Below, in pieces: positions 9,101 through 16,948 of a stretch of 64,000 bases of DNA. How positions within the stretch are numbered: the stretch's first letter is position 1; each line of letters begins with the position of its first letter. Source of the stretch: Pseudomonas poae (lineage in GTDB: Bacteria; Pseudomonadota; Gammaproteobacteria; Pseudomonadales; Pseudomonadaceae); the NCBI GenBank assembly GCA_028869255.1, contig CP110972.1:563001-627000 (forward strand), in the 5' to 3' direction. Under the pieces are notes generated by a model. That model was not told where the DNA came from, searched no databases, and saw only the letters and a list, made by a program, of their open reading frames with translations. A program made the position numbers and the translations under genes.

Positions 9101-9134
9101 AACTGTCCCCGTACACTTCTAAACTGTGCCGGTA
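9101..9134. promoter_or_regulatory. Direct repeat, candidate MocR operator
   Basis: AACTGTCCCCGTA (9101-9113) and AACTGTGCCGGTA (9122-9134) agree at 11 of 13 positions and start 21 bp apart, two helical turns. They end 45 bp upstream of the MocR gene start. MocR/TauR/PdxR-type regulators typically bind direct repeats, so autoregulation is plausible. Confidence 0.5.
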
Positions 9135-9179
9135 TGTTTCACACAAAAATAAAATACCCGTGAAATCGAGTGCTGCGTC

Positions 9180-10619
9180 ATGACCAATCTGTTGCTTTAC
9201 CAACGTATTGCCCAGCAACTGGCTGAGGACATCCGGCGCGGTGTCTATCAACCGGGTGAGCGCGTGCCTTCGGTGCGCAAGATGAGCTCGCAGCTCAACG
9301 TCAGCCACGCCACGGTGTTGCAGGCCTACGCCAACCTGGAAGACCAGGGGCTGATCCGGGCGCGGCCGCAGTCCGGCTACTACGTGCACCAGACGCCGGC
9401 GCTGACCGCGCCGACGCCGGACATCGCCCGGGTCGAGCGCCCGGGGTTGGTCACCCGCAGCAGCATCATTCAGCAGGTATTGGGCGAGTCGCGCCGTGAA
9501 GGTGTATTTCCGTTGGGCGCCGCCGTGCCGAGTGTCGACTACTTGCCGGTGCGTGCCTTGCACCAGCAACTGGCCAAGGTCACGCGTTTTCAGAGCCCGC
9601 GCGCGTTCAGTTACATGTTCAGCCCCGGTTTCGAGCCACTGCGCCGCCAGGTTGCGATTCGCATGCGCGATGCGGGCGTGGTGGTAGACCCCTCCGAAGT
9701 GGTCATCACCCACGGGTGCGTGGATGCGCTGCAAATGTCGTTGCGGGTGCTGACGCGCCCCGGCGATTTGATTGCGGCAGAGTCACCGACCTATTACGGC
9801 TTGCTGCAGTTGGCCGATCTGCTAGGCCTCAAGGTAATCGAGATTCCCAGCGATCCGTCCACTGGCATGAGCCTGGAAGCCCTGCAACTGGCGGCCAACC
9901 AATGGTCGATCAAGGCCCTGGTGCTGACCACGCGCCTGAGCAACCCCCTGGGTGGCACTATGCCCGAGGAGCGGCAGAAACAATTGCTGCGCCTGGCCTC
10001 GGATTTCGACATCCAGATTGTCGAGGACGATATCTACGGCGAGCTGATGTTCGAACTGGGGCGTACCAAGGCGCTTAAAGCCTATGACCGCCTGGACCGG
10101 GTCATCTACTGCTCGAGCTTTTCCAAGACCTTGTCCCCCGGGGTACGCATCGGCTGGATGATCGCCGGCAAGTACCAGCAGGAAATCCAGCGACTGCAGA
10201 TGTTCAGCACCCATTCGGCATGCAGCGTGACGCAAATGGGTGTTGCGGCGTACCTGGAGAACGGCGGCTACGACCGGCACCTGCGCTACATCCGCCAGGA
10301 ATACCGTAAGAACCTCAGCGCGTTCCAGTTGGCGGTGCAGCAATACTTTCCGGAAGGCACACAGATGACCCGTCCGACCGGTGGCTTTATCCTGTGGGTC
10401 AGTTTGCCTGGGCGGGTCAATACCCAGGAACTGCACGTGCGTGCCCTGCAACAGGGCATCAGTATTGCGCCGGGGTTGATCTTCAGTAATACCGAGCAGT
10501 TCAACCACTGCATCCGCCTCAACTGCGGCACGCCGTGGAACCGCGAGGCAGAGCGGGCGCTGATGACTCTGGGGATGCTGGCCAGCCAGTTATGCCAAGA
10601 GACGGCGGCCGGTTTTTGA
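9180..10619 (+). CDS. MocR-type regulator (GntR winged helix fused to PLP aminotransferase-like domain)
   Basis: A 479-residue protein with an N-terminal GntR winged helix (about 1-75, PGERVPSVRKMSSQLNVSHAT). A linker follows, then a fold-type I aminotransferase-like domain (about 110-470). The PLP-binding lysine is K316 in SSFSKTLSPG, so cofactor binding looks intact. Such proteins usually sense PLP adducts of amino acids or vitamin B6 and regulate adjacent genes. No obvious enzyme target is adjacent here. A direct-repeat operator candidate lies just upstream. Confidence 0.88.
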   Translation: MTNLLLYQRIAQQLAEDIRRGVYQPGERVPSVRKMSSQLNVSHATVLQAYANLEDQGLIRARPQSGYYVHQTPALTAPTPDIARVERPGLVTRSSIIQQVLGESRREGVFPLGAAVPSVDYLPVRALHQQLAKVTRFQSPRAFSYMFSPGFEPLRRQVAIRMRDAGVVVDPSEVVITHGCVDALQMSLRVLTRPGDLIAAESPTYYGLLQLADLLGLKVIEIPSDPSTGMSLEALQLAANQWSIKALVLTTRLSNPLGGTMPEERQKQLLRLASDFDIQIVEDDIYGELMFELGRTKALKAYDRLDRVIYCSSFSKTLSPGVRIGWMIAGKYQQEIQRLQMFSTHSACSVTQMGVAAYLENGGYDRHLRYIRQEYRKNLSAFQLAVQQYFPEGTQMTRPTGGFILWVSLPGRVNTQELHVRALQQGISIAPGLIFSNTEQFNHCIRLNCGTPWNREAERALMTLGMLASQLCQETAAGF

Positions 10620-10723
10620 GGCTCGGAAGGGGGACAGTTCCGATAGCTGGCTAATCACCGCGCTTGTCATGCCGTGCACAACAAGCGAGCATATGGCCCT
10701 CTGCCGTTAATGCTGTTGGCGAT

Positions 10724-11203
10724 ATGACCTCAATTGTTCGTGCTGTTTTGGTGATTGGCCTGCTAAGCCTGTGTAACGTCAGCCCGGTGCTGGCGGCAAC
10801 GCCTGTGACTGACGCCAAGCCCGCTGCCAGTACCCAGCAGAAGACTCCCGCGAAAAAAACGGCGACGGCCCAAAAAGCTGCGGTGGCCAAGAAAAAAGCC
10901 GCCACGGCGAAAAAACGTAAATCCTCCAAGTCGGCTCAAGAGGTGGCACAAACCCAATTGCCACCGGCACAGTTGGATCTGTCCCTGCCTTCGGATATGG
11001 TCCGGCACCTGCAGCCGCTGGGCACTGCGCCCAAACCCAAGAGCGTGCCGCTGTTGCCGCCGATGTTCGGTGAGAAACCCACCGACAACAGCGCTTTCCA
11101 GATCAATGGCCGCTTGCTCAGCAATGAGATGAAGCTGCAACTGCGCAACGAAGAGCGGCGCGAGGTGGAAGGCGCCGCGTTGGAATTCGAGTTCAAGCAG
11201 TAA
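10724..11203 (+). CDS. Hypothetical exported Lys/Ala-rich protein
   Basis: Family not recognised. The 159-residue frame starts with a signal peptide (MTSIVRAVLVIGLLSL, likely cleavage near VLAA at residues 23-24). A strongly basic Lys/Ala/Thr-rich low-complexity stretch (about 38-70) resembles histone H1-like tails. The neutral C-terminal part has no clear motif. An in-frame upstream ATG at 10664 would add 20 residues and hide the signal peptide, so I prefer 10724, although the ribosome-binding site is weak. The basic segment could bind acidic cell-wall polymers or nucleic acid (speculative). Confidence 0.6.
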   Translation: MTSIVRAVLVIGLLSLCNVSPVLAATPVTDAKPAASTQQKTPAKKTATAQKAAVAKKKAATAKKRKSSKSAQEVAQTQLPPAQLDLSLPSDMVRHLQPLGTAPKPKSVPLLPPMFGEKPTDNSAFQINGRLLSNEMKLQLRNEERREVEGAALEFEFKQ

Positions 11204-11233
11204 ACGTTTCCGGTAAACGTGACGCCGCCCCTC

Positions 11234-11270
11234 GACCATCTGTCGCAGACTGGTCGGTCACTTTTGTTTT
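11234..11270 (+). terminator. Possible rho-independent terminator
   Basis: GACCATCTG and CAGACTGGTC pair imperfectly around TCG and are followed after a few bases by a T-rich stretch. It lies about 30 nt past the stop of the Lys/Ala-rich protein gene. Confidence 0.4.
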
Positions 11271-11365
11271 GTGCGAAAAACCCCTGTTAGCCCATTTTAA
11301 AACGGCTGTTTAAGGGCGTACTCTAGCCCGGCCATCCACATTGAGTCGTCGAGGACCTGCTGGTC

Positions 11366-11620
11366 ATGAAATGCCGTGAAGGCTGTGGCGCTTGCTGCAT
11401 CGCCCCCTCCATCAGTTCGCCGCTACCTGGAATGCCCAACGGCAAACCGGCGGGCGAACGCTGTCTGCACCTGTCGGTCGAACAGCTATGCCAGCTGTTC
11501 GGGCAACCGGAACGCCCGGCGGTGTGCAGTGATTTCAAGGCGGATATCGAGGTGTGCGGCACCGACCAGTCCGATGCGATCCGCTTGATCGGCTGGTGGG
11601 AGCAGATGACGGCGGCTTGA
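11366..11620 (+). CDS. YkgJ-family cysteine cluster protein
   Basis: An 84-residue protein with an N-terminal cysteine cluster (C3, C7, C10, C11 in MKCREGCGACC) and later cysteines near 33, 42, 54 and 63. This is the UPF0153/YkgJ pattern, thought to bind zinc or an iron-sulfur centre. The biochemical role is unknown. It stands upstream of the START-like gene with about 50 bp between. Confidence 0.85.
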   Translation: MKCREGCGACCIAPSISSPLPGMPNGKPAGERCLHLSVEQLCQLFGQPERPAVCSDFKADIEVCGTDQSDAIRLIGWWEQMTAA

Positions 11621-11673
11621 TGGGCTTTACTACCGGAACTTTTTTCAGAACGTCGACAATAAGGAATATAACA

Positions 11674-12279
11674 ATGGGTTCGCTGAAACGAATGGCTGTG
11701 TTGTGCGGTTTTACGGTGTTGTTTGCTGCCACTGCCCAGGCTGAGGATTGGCAAGTCGCCAAGGACGAAGACGGTATCAAAGTGTCCCTGAGTGAAATCG
11801 CCGGCTCCAAATACAAGGCGTATCGCGGTGTGACAGTGATCAAGGCGCCTGTTGCAAAAATCGTCGCCCTGCAGGAAGACGTCGCCGGTGCCTGCTCCTG
11901 GATTCATGAATGCAAATCCCAGAAGCTGGTCGACAAGAAAGGCGACGAGAGCTGGACCTACACTCAATTCAAAGCGCCATTCCCGGTAACAGACCGTGAT
12001 TCCTACCTGCATATCACCACCACCAAGGCCGCCGACGGTACGTTGACTCGTAAACTGGAAGGGGTGCCTACCTACAAGCCTGAAGAAAAAGGCTACGTGC
12101 GGGTTGCCCAAGTCGACGGCTTCTGGAAACTGGTGCCAAAAGGTGACAACCAGACCGAAGTCACCTACTAGGTGCACACCGAGCCAGGCGGCAGCGTGCC
12201 TTCGTGGCTGGCCAACAAGTTTGTGGTGGACGCGCCGTTCAACACCTTGAAAGCCTTGAAAGAACACGCTGAAAAATAA
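11674..12279 (+). pseudogene. START-domain (lipid-binding-like) protein with internal amber codon
   Basis: The frame begins at ATG 11674 after AAGGA. It encodes a signal peptide (cleavage near TAQA, residue about 23) and a START/polyketide-cyclase-like fold containing SWIHECKSQK and FPVTDRDSYL. It reads cleanly to TAG at 12169-12171. The same frame continues with 35 coding-like codons (VHTEPGGSVPSWLANKF and onward) to TAA at 12277-12279, as expected for the C-terminal helix of START domains. A single C-to-T change of a Gln CAG codon would explain the stop. The product is either truncated to 165 residues or the base is an error. Ligand and function are unknown. Confidence 0.75.
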
Positions 12280-12382
12280 GCGCAGTTGATCAGGTGCCTC
12301 CGGCCTTGGGTGGAACGTTTGGCGAGCCCTCAAGGTCCAGATAGATGTGAGCCCACACATGGGTTTTATCGAGGAGGCACCG

Positions 12383-12619
12383 ATGCAAAAGTGGCAGATT
12401 ACCTTCGTTGATGATCACGGCGTGCAGTCCGTGGAGCAGTTCACCTGCGACCAGAAGCCCAGCCTCGAAGATGCGGCACACATGATTCGCAACAAACTGG
12501 TGCCCGTCGCCGCCGAGCTGGACCTCAATGACTTGGAGGGGCGCAAACCCGAGCCTACGGTCAAGATCCTCAAAGACCAGAACAGTATCCAGATCCTCGA
12601 CATCTCTCCCGCCGCCTGA
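12383..12619 (+). CDS. Small hypothetical protein
   Basis: A 78-residue cytosolic protein of no family I recognise, beginning MQKWQITFVDDHGVQ. The start is fixed by GAGGAGGC 5 nt upstream. An in-frame ATG at 12347 lacks such a site. It is acidic overall, without membrane segments or cysteine motifs beyond one Cys. Codon use is like its neighbours. A short hairpin follows at 12641-12661 but has no T run. Confidence 0.65.
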   Translation: MQKWQITFVDDHGVQSVEQFTCDQKPSLEDAAHMIRNKLVPVAAELDLNDLEGRKPEPTVKILKDQNSIQILDISPAA

Positions 12620-12778
12620 ACAATCCCTGTATGCCATTCAAGCACCTCTGGTGGAGGTGCTAGCTTCGCGCTACTCTGCAAGTGAGATCAGCGAATGAAT
12701 CGCTAAGGTCTGGTCTTGTCAGCTACATGCTTGTTTTCCAGCGGTGTCATTGCCCCAGGTGATGTTACAGCCGTAGTT

Positions 12779-12799
12779 CCCGCGCCAGTACGGCGCGGG
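12779..12799. other. GC-rich hairpin in the leader of the RraB-like gene
   Basis: CCCGCGCC and GGCGCGGG form a perfect 8-bp stem around AGTAC, about 48 bp before the RraB start. No T run follows, so it is not a terminator. It may be a 5' leader structure or operator. Confidence 0.4.
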
Positions 12800-12847
12800 C
12801 TTCGGGAAGCACGGAAAGTCTATCCATCAATTTGAGGAGCACTTTTC

Positions 12848-13189
12848 ATGAGCACAGCCTATCAAGAAGACATCAGCACCAACGTTCTGCGCCGCATGAA
12901 AGAAGGCGGCTTCGATTTTTCACGTTTCCACCCCATCGAGTTCTACGCCATTTTCCCGGATGAGGAACGGGCGCGCAGGGCTGCGGGTGAGTTTCGTGGG
13001 GAGTCCCTGAATGCCCAGGTCAGTGCGCGCGACGATGGCGCCTGGTACCTGGAGCTAAGCAAAATCATGTTCGCAACCTACGACGGCATAGGAGACTTCG
13101 AGCAAGACTTTGAGGCGGTGGTCGAGCCTTTGGGCGGAATTATCGAGGGATGGGGCGTCAAGCAGGAGGTGCGTGGGTTACCCATGTAG
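12848..13189 (+). CDS. RraB-family protein (ribonuclease E inhibitor-like)
   Basis: A 113-residue protein of the RraB family. It has a beta-alpha ferredoxin-like fold with FYAIFPDEERARRAA and the C-terminal DFEQDFEAVVEPLGGIIEGWG segment. E. coli RraB binds RNase E and changes its substrate choice. Whether this homologue does so in Pseudomonas is unproven. The ribosome-binding site is GAGGAG, 10 nt upstream. A terminator follows directly. Confidence 0.75.
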   Translation: MSTAYQEDISTNVLRRMKEGGFDFSRFHPIEFYAIFPDEERARRAAGEFRGESLNAQVSARDDGAWYLELSKIMFATYDGIGDFEQDFEAVVEPLGGIIEGWGVKQEVRGLPM

Positions 13190-13214
13190 CTGCATTTTAT
13201 GAGCAACACAGCGT

Positions 13215-13247
13215 ATCGGCTGACCTTTGGGTCGGCCGATTTTGTTT
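13215..13247 (+). terminator. Terminator of the RraB-like gene
   Basis: ATCGGCTGACC pairs with GGTCGGCCGAT (one mismatch) around a TTTG loop and is followed by TTTGTTT, 25 nt past the stop codon. Confidence 0.75.
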
Positions 13248-13294
13248 GTGCAGTAGGAAAACTCCACGGAACTTGCGTGAGGTTTTTAAGCACC

Positions 13295-13321
13295 AAAAAA
13301 AAGCCACCCAAAGAGGGTGGC
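13295..13321 (-). terminator. Orphan minus-strand terminator
   Basis: Read on the minus strand, GCCACCC-TCTTT-GGGTGGC is followed by eight T. No protein gene lies upstream of it on that strand, so it suggests an unannotated minus-strand transcript ending here. Confidence 0.6.
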
Positions 13322-13500
13322 CTAAAGGGAAGAGCGGTGAGCTGAAACGGTAGGACGCATCCTGTTCAGCAGATGGTTGCGATTATCCGCACGCGCAGGC
13401 GGGCAGTGAAATCAACTCTGACTATGCTGTTGATAGCCAAAGCCCGCATTGCGATGAGGCGTACGGCGGTACACCGGGCATTCTGCGCACCAGGACGGTG
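13295..13500 (-). ncRNA. Candidate small RNA ending at the orphan terminator (5' end undefined)
   Basis: The 13322-13540 stretch has no convincing gene on either strand yet precedes a classic minus-strand intrinsic terminator (13295-13321). That is the usual layout of an intergenic sRNA. I cannot fix a promoter or match a named sRNA from memory. The boundaries are guesses. The region also serves as leader for the ATP-grasp gene on the plus strand. Confidence 0.3.
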
Positions 13501-13603
13501 CGGTCAGATCCTTTTGTTAATTCAACTCACTGATTTTTAAGTGTTTATGCCGCTGGCACGGGCCTTGCGATGGTTCTTGCGTCCGGGTGACAAGGAGTTC
13601 GGC

Positions 13604-15013
13604 ATGATCCGCACTTATTACGACGAAATGTACGACGGGGCAGGGCAGGTTCGCCCCCATTACCGCGAGTTCGCCCGCTGGTTGGCTGAAACCCCGGCAG
13701 AATTGCTGGCCCAGCGCCGGCGTGAAGCCGATTTGCTGTTTCACCGCGCCGGGATCACCTTTACCCTCTACGGCGACGAGCAAGGCACCGAGCGCCTGAT
13801 TCCCTTCGACACCATCCCGCGCAGTATTCCCGCCAGCGAATGGCGGACCGTCGAGCGTGGCTGCATCCAGCGGGTCAAGGCGTTGAACATGTTTCTCGCC
13901 GACCTGTACCACGAACAGCGCATCATCAAGGCCGGGATCATCCCCGCCGAACAGGTGCTGGCCAACGAGCAGTACCAGTTGGCGATGCAGGGGCTCAACC
14001 TGCACCGCGATCTGTATTCCCACATCTCCGGGGTCGATCTGGTACGCGATGGCGACGGCACCTGGTATGTGCTGGAAGACAACTTGCGTACCCCGAGCGG
14101 CGTCAGCTACATGCTCGAAGACCGCAAGATGATGATGCGCCTGTTCCCCGAACTGTTCGCCGCCCAGCGCATTGCGCCCATCGACCATTATCCCAACCTG
14201 CTGCTCGACACCCTGAAAAGCTCCAGCCCCCTTGATAACCCCAGCGTGGTAGTGCTGACCCCGGGCCGCTTCAACAGCGCCTTCTTTGAGCACGCCTTTC
14301 TGGCGCGGGAAATGGGTGTGGAACTGGTGGAAGGCGCCGACCTGTTCGTGCGCGATGACCGCGTGTTCATGCGCACCACCGATGGCCCCAAAGCGGTGGA
14401 CGTGATCTACCGTCGCCTCGACGATGCGTTCCTCGACCCGCTGGCCTTCAATCCCGATTCCATGCTCGGCGTGCCTGGCCTGCTGGCCGCCTATCGTTCG
14501 GGCAATGTGGTGCTGGCTAACGCGATCGGCACTGGGGTGGCGGATGACAAATCGGTGTACCCCTTCGTCACCGAGATGATCCGTTTTTACCTGGATGAAG
14601 AGCCGATCCTGCAGAACGTTCCTACGTTCCAATGCCGTAAGCCCGACGAGTTATCCCACGTGCTGGCCAACCTGCCGGACCTGGTGGTCAAGGAAACCCA
14701 AGGCTCCGGTGGCTACGGCATGCTGGTCGGCCCGGCCTCCACGACGGCGGAAATCGAAGCCTTCCGTGCACGTATCAAGGCCAAGCCCCACGCCTATATC
14801 GCGCAACCCACCCTGTGTTTATCCACCTGCCCGACCTTTGTCGAAAACGGCATCGCGCCGCGTCATATCGACCTGCGCCCGTTTGTGTTGTCCGGCAAGG
14901 AAACCCGCGTGGTGCCCGGCGGCCTGACCCGCGTGGCGCTGCGCGAAGGTTCGCTGGTGGTCAATTCATCCCAGGGCGGTGGTACCAAAGACACCTGGGT
15001 GGTCGAGGATTGA
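13604..15013 (+). CDS. Circularly permuted type 2 ATP-grasp protein
   Basis: A 469-residue member of the DUF404/DUF407 family, circularly permuted ATP-grasp enzymes predicted to form amide bonds between a carboxylate and an amine at the cost of ATP. Visible segments include MIRTYYDEMYDG, the FTLYGD region, VLEDNLRTPSGVSYMLE, and near the C-terminus VVKETQGSGGYGM and SSQGGGTKDTWVVED. The start at 13604 follows AAGGAG with 6-nt spacing. An upstream in-frame ATG (13541) lacks one. The next two genes follow at once (alpha-E, then transglutaminase), forming the conserved three-gene cassette. The natural substrate is unknown. Confidence 0.9.
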   Translation: MIRTYYDEMYDGAGQVRPHYREFARWLAETPAELLAQRRREADLLFHRAGITFTLYGDEQGTERLIPFDTIPRSIPASEWRTVERGCIQRVKALNMFLADLYHEQRIIKAGIIPAEQVLANEQYQLAMQGLNLHRDLYSHISGVDLVRDGDGTWYVLEDNLRTPSGVSYMLEDRKMMMRLFPELFAAQRIAPIDHYPNLLLDTLKSSSPLDNPSVVVLTPGRFNSAFFEHAFLAREMGVELVEGADLFVRDDRVFMRTTDGPKAVDVIYRRLDDAFLDPLAFNPDSMLGVPGLLAAYRSGNVVLANAIGTGVADDKSVYPFVTEMIRFYLDEEPILQNVPTFQCRKPDELSHVLANLPDLVVKETQGSGGYGMLVGPASTTAEIEAFRARIKAKPHAYIAQPTLCLSTCPTFVENGIAPRHIDLRPFVLSGKETRVVPGGLTRVALREGSLVVNSSQGGGTKDTWVVED

Positions 15014-15016
15014 AAT

Positions 15017-15967
15017 ATGTTGAGTAGAACTGCCTCGGATTTGTACTGGATGTCGCGCTACCTGGAGCGTGCGGAAAACCTCGCACGCATGCTTGATGTC
15101 AGCTATTCGCTGTCGCTGATGCCCCAGGATGGGCGCGGCGATGGCCTGCATGAACTGGCCATGCCGCTGTTGATCACCGGTACCCTGGATGACTACCGCG
15201 AGCGCCACGGCGAACTGCACGCCGAACACCTGCTGCATTTCTTCGCCCTGGATGCGGCCAACCCGGCCAGTATCTACAGCTGCCTCGGCGCCGCACGGGC
15301 CAGTGCGCATGCCGTGCGTGGGCGAATTACCGCCGACATGTGGGAAAACATCAACGCCACCTGGCTGGATATTCGCGACATCTCCCAACAGGGCTTGAGC
15401 CGTTACGGCATGAGCCGGTTCTGTGAGTGGGTCAAGGAGCGTTCCCACCTGTTCCGGGGCGCCACTTACGGCACCATCATGCGTAACGACGCGTTCCGTT
15501 TTATTCGCCTGGGTACCTTTATCGAGCGCGCCGACAACACCCTGCGCCTGTTGGATGCGCGCTATGAAATGGCCGGCGAGCGCGCCGAAGCCGTCACCGA
15601 TGGCACGGCCCACGCCTACTATCAGTGGAGCGCCTTGCTGCGGGCGTTGTCCTCGTTCGAGGCCTACACTGAGATTTACCGCGACGCGCCCGGCGCCCGG
15701 CAAGTCGCCGAGCTGCTGCTGTTGCGCGCCGATGTCCCACGTTCCCTGCGGGCCTGCAGCGAAGAGATCGACCAGATCCTCGCCAGCCTGCCTGGCCTCA
15801 ACGGTCGCCCGGCGCAGCGCCTGGCCGCCGAGATGGACGCGCGCCTGCGCTTTACCGCCATCGATGAAATCCTCGAGGAAGGCCTGCACGCCTGGCTGAC
15901 CGACTTTATCCCCTTGGTCCGCCAGTTGGGCGACGCCATCTACAGTTCCTACCTGGAGGCGGCATGA
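15017..15967 (+). CDS. Alpha-E domain protein (DUF403)
   Basis: A 316-residue, almost wholly helical protein beginning MLSRTASDLYWMSRYLERAENLARML, the signature of the alpha-E family (quoted as SDLYWMSRYLERAEN). It has no known catalytic motif. In many genomes it accompanies circularly permuted ATP-grasp and transglutaminase genes, as here. The start lies 3 nt after the ATP-grasp stop and the end overlaps the transglutaminase start by 4 nt. Confidence 0.92.
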   Translation: MLSRTASDLYWMSRYLERAENLARMLDVSYSLSLMPQDGRGDGLHELAMPLLITGTLDDYRERHGELHAEHLLHFFALDAANPASIYSCLGAARASAHAVRGRITADMWENINATWLDIRDISQQGLSRYGMSRFCEWVKERSHLFRGATYGTIMRNDAFRFIRLGTFIERADNTLRLLDARYEMAGERAEAVTDGTAHAYYQWSALLRALSSFEAYTEIYRDAPGARQVAELLLLRADVPRSLRACSEEIDQILASLPGLNGRPAQRLAAEMDARLRFTAIDEILEEGLHAWLTDFIPLVRQLGDAIYSSYLEAA

Positions 15968-16767
15968 GACTCTCCATCAGCCACGAAACCACCTACCACT
16001 ACGAAGACCAGGTGCGCGCCAGCATCCAGTACCTGCGCCTCACGCCCCACGACAGCGAGCGCCAGCATGTGCTCAGTTGGCAACTGGACCTGCCGCGCCC
16101 GGTGCGTGCGCAGGTGGACCCGTTCGGCAACATCCTGCATGTGTTGACCCTGGACGAACCCCACGACGCCATCATCATCGGTGCGCGAGGCCAAGTGGAT
16201 ATCGACGAATTGCGCGAGGCCGAGCACGAGAGCCAGTCGGCCTTCCCGTTTCTGCGCTGCACGCGCCTGACCGAACCCGATGAAGCCCTGCGCAGCTTTG
16301 CGCAACAGCATTGCCATCAACGGCGTGATCGCACGGCGTTGATCGACCTGATGCAGGCTCTCCACCAGTCGATGGTTTATACGCCTGGCGCCACCGAAGT
16401 CGACACCTGCGCCGCCCAGGCTTTCGCAGGGCGCGCCGGCGTGTGCCAGGACCACACCCATGCGTTCCTGGCCTGTGCACGCAGCCTGGGGATCCCGGCG
16501 CGGTATGTGTCGGGGTATTTGTACACCGAAGACAGCACGCACCTGGCAAGCCATGCCTGGGCCGAAGCCTGGCTGGATGACGCCTGGTACAGCTTTGACG
16601 TGACCAACCAATTGGCCCGGCCGGAGCGGCATTTGAAACTGGCCGTGGGCCTGGATTACCTCGACGCCTGCCCGGTACGTGGCATGCGCCGTGGCGGCGG
16701 GCATGAACAGATGCACGCCAAGGTGTTTGTGGCGCCTACCCCGGTAATTTCAGTGCAACAGCAATAG
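15964..16767 (+). CDS. Transglutaminase-family cysteine protease-like protein
   Basis: A 267-residue protein with an N-terminal BTLCP-type beta domain (LSISHETTYHYEDQV) and a transglutaminase-like catalytic domain. The triad is visible as C161 (AGVCQDH), H197 (SHAWAEAW) and D212 (FDVTN), so the enzyme looks active. No signal peptide is present. It is last in the ATP-grasp / alpha-E operon, overlapping by ATGA. Its predicted role is to cleave or transfer the peptide or isopeptide bond made by the ATP-grasp partner (inference). Confidence 0.92.
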   Translation: MRLSISHETTYHYEDQVRASIQYLRLTPHDSERQHVLSWQLDLPRPVRAQVDPFGNILHVLTLDEPHDAIIIGARGQVDIDELREAEHESQSAFPFLRCTRLTEPDEALRSFAQQHCHQRRDRTALIDLMQALHQSMVYTPGATEVDTCAAQAFAGRAGVCQDHTHAFLACARSLGIPARYVSGYLYTEDSTHLASHAWAEAWLDDAWYSFDVTNQLARPERHLKLAVGLDYLDACPVRGMRRGGGHEQMHAKVFVAPTPVISVQQQ

Positions 16768-16793
16768 TGTGACCTTGTGAAGATCCAGCCTTT

Positions 16794-16927
16794 TGTGGCG
16801 AGCGGGCTTGCCCGCGTTGGGCTGCGAAGCGGCCCCAAAACCGGCCGCTGAGGAAATACCTGACACACCGCATGCTGCTTCATTGGGGCTGCTGCGCCGC
16901 CCAACGCGGGCAAGCCCGCTCGCCACA
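16794..16927. repeat. REPIN (TGTGGCGAGCGGGC type)
   Basis: Two inverted REP units: the left from TGTGGCGAGCGGGCTTGCCC, the right ending in the complement at 16927, with GC-rich inner extensions and a loop of about 45 nt. It lies between convergent gene ends. Confidence 0.85.
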
Positions 16928-16948
16928 GGGGGTGGCTGTGTTCGATAT

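Noticed and set aside
12641..12661. Terminator after the 78-residue hypothetical gene
   Set aside because: AGCACCTC/GAGGTGCT is a perfect stem but no T run follows on either strand.
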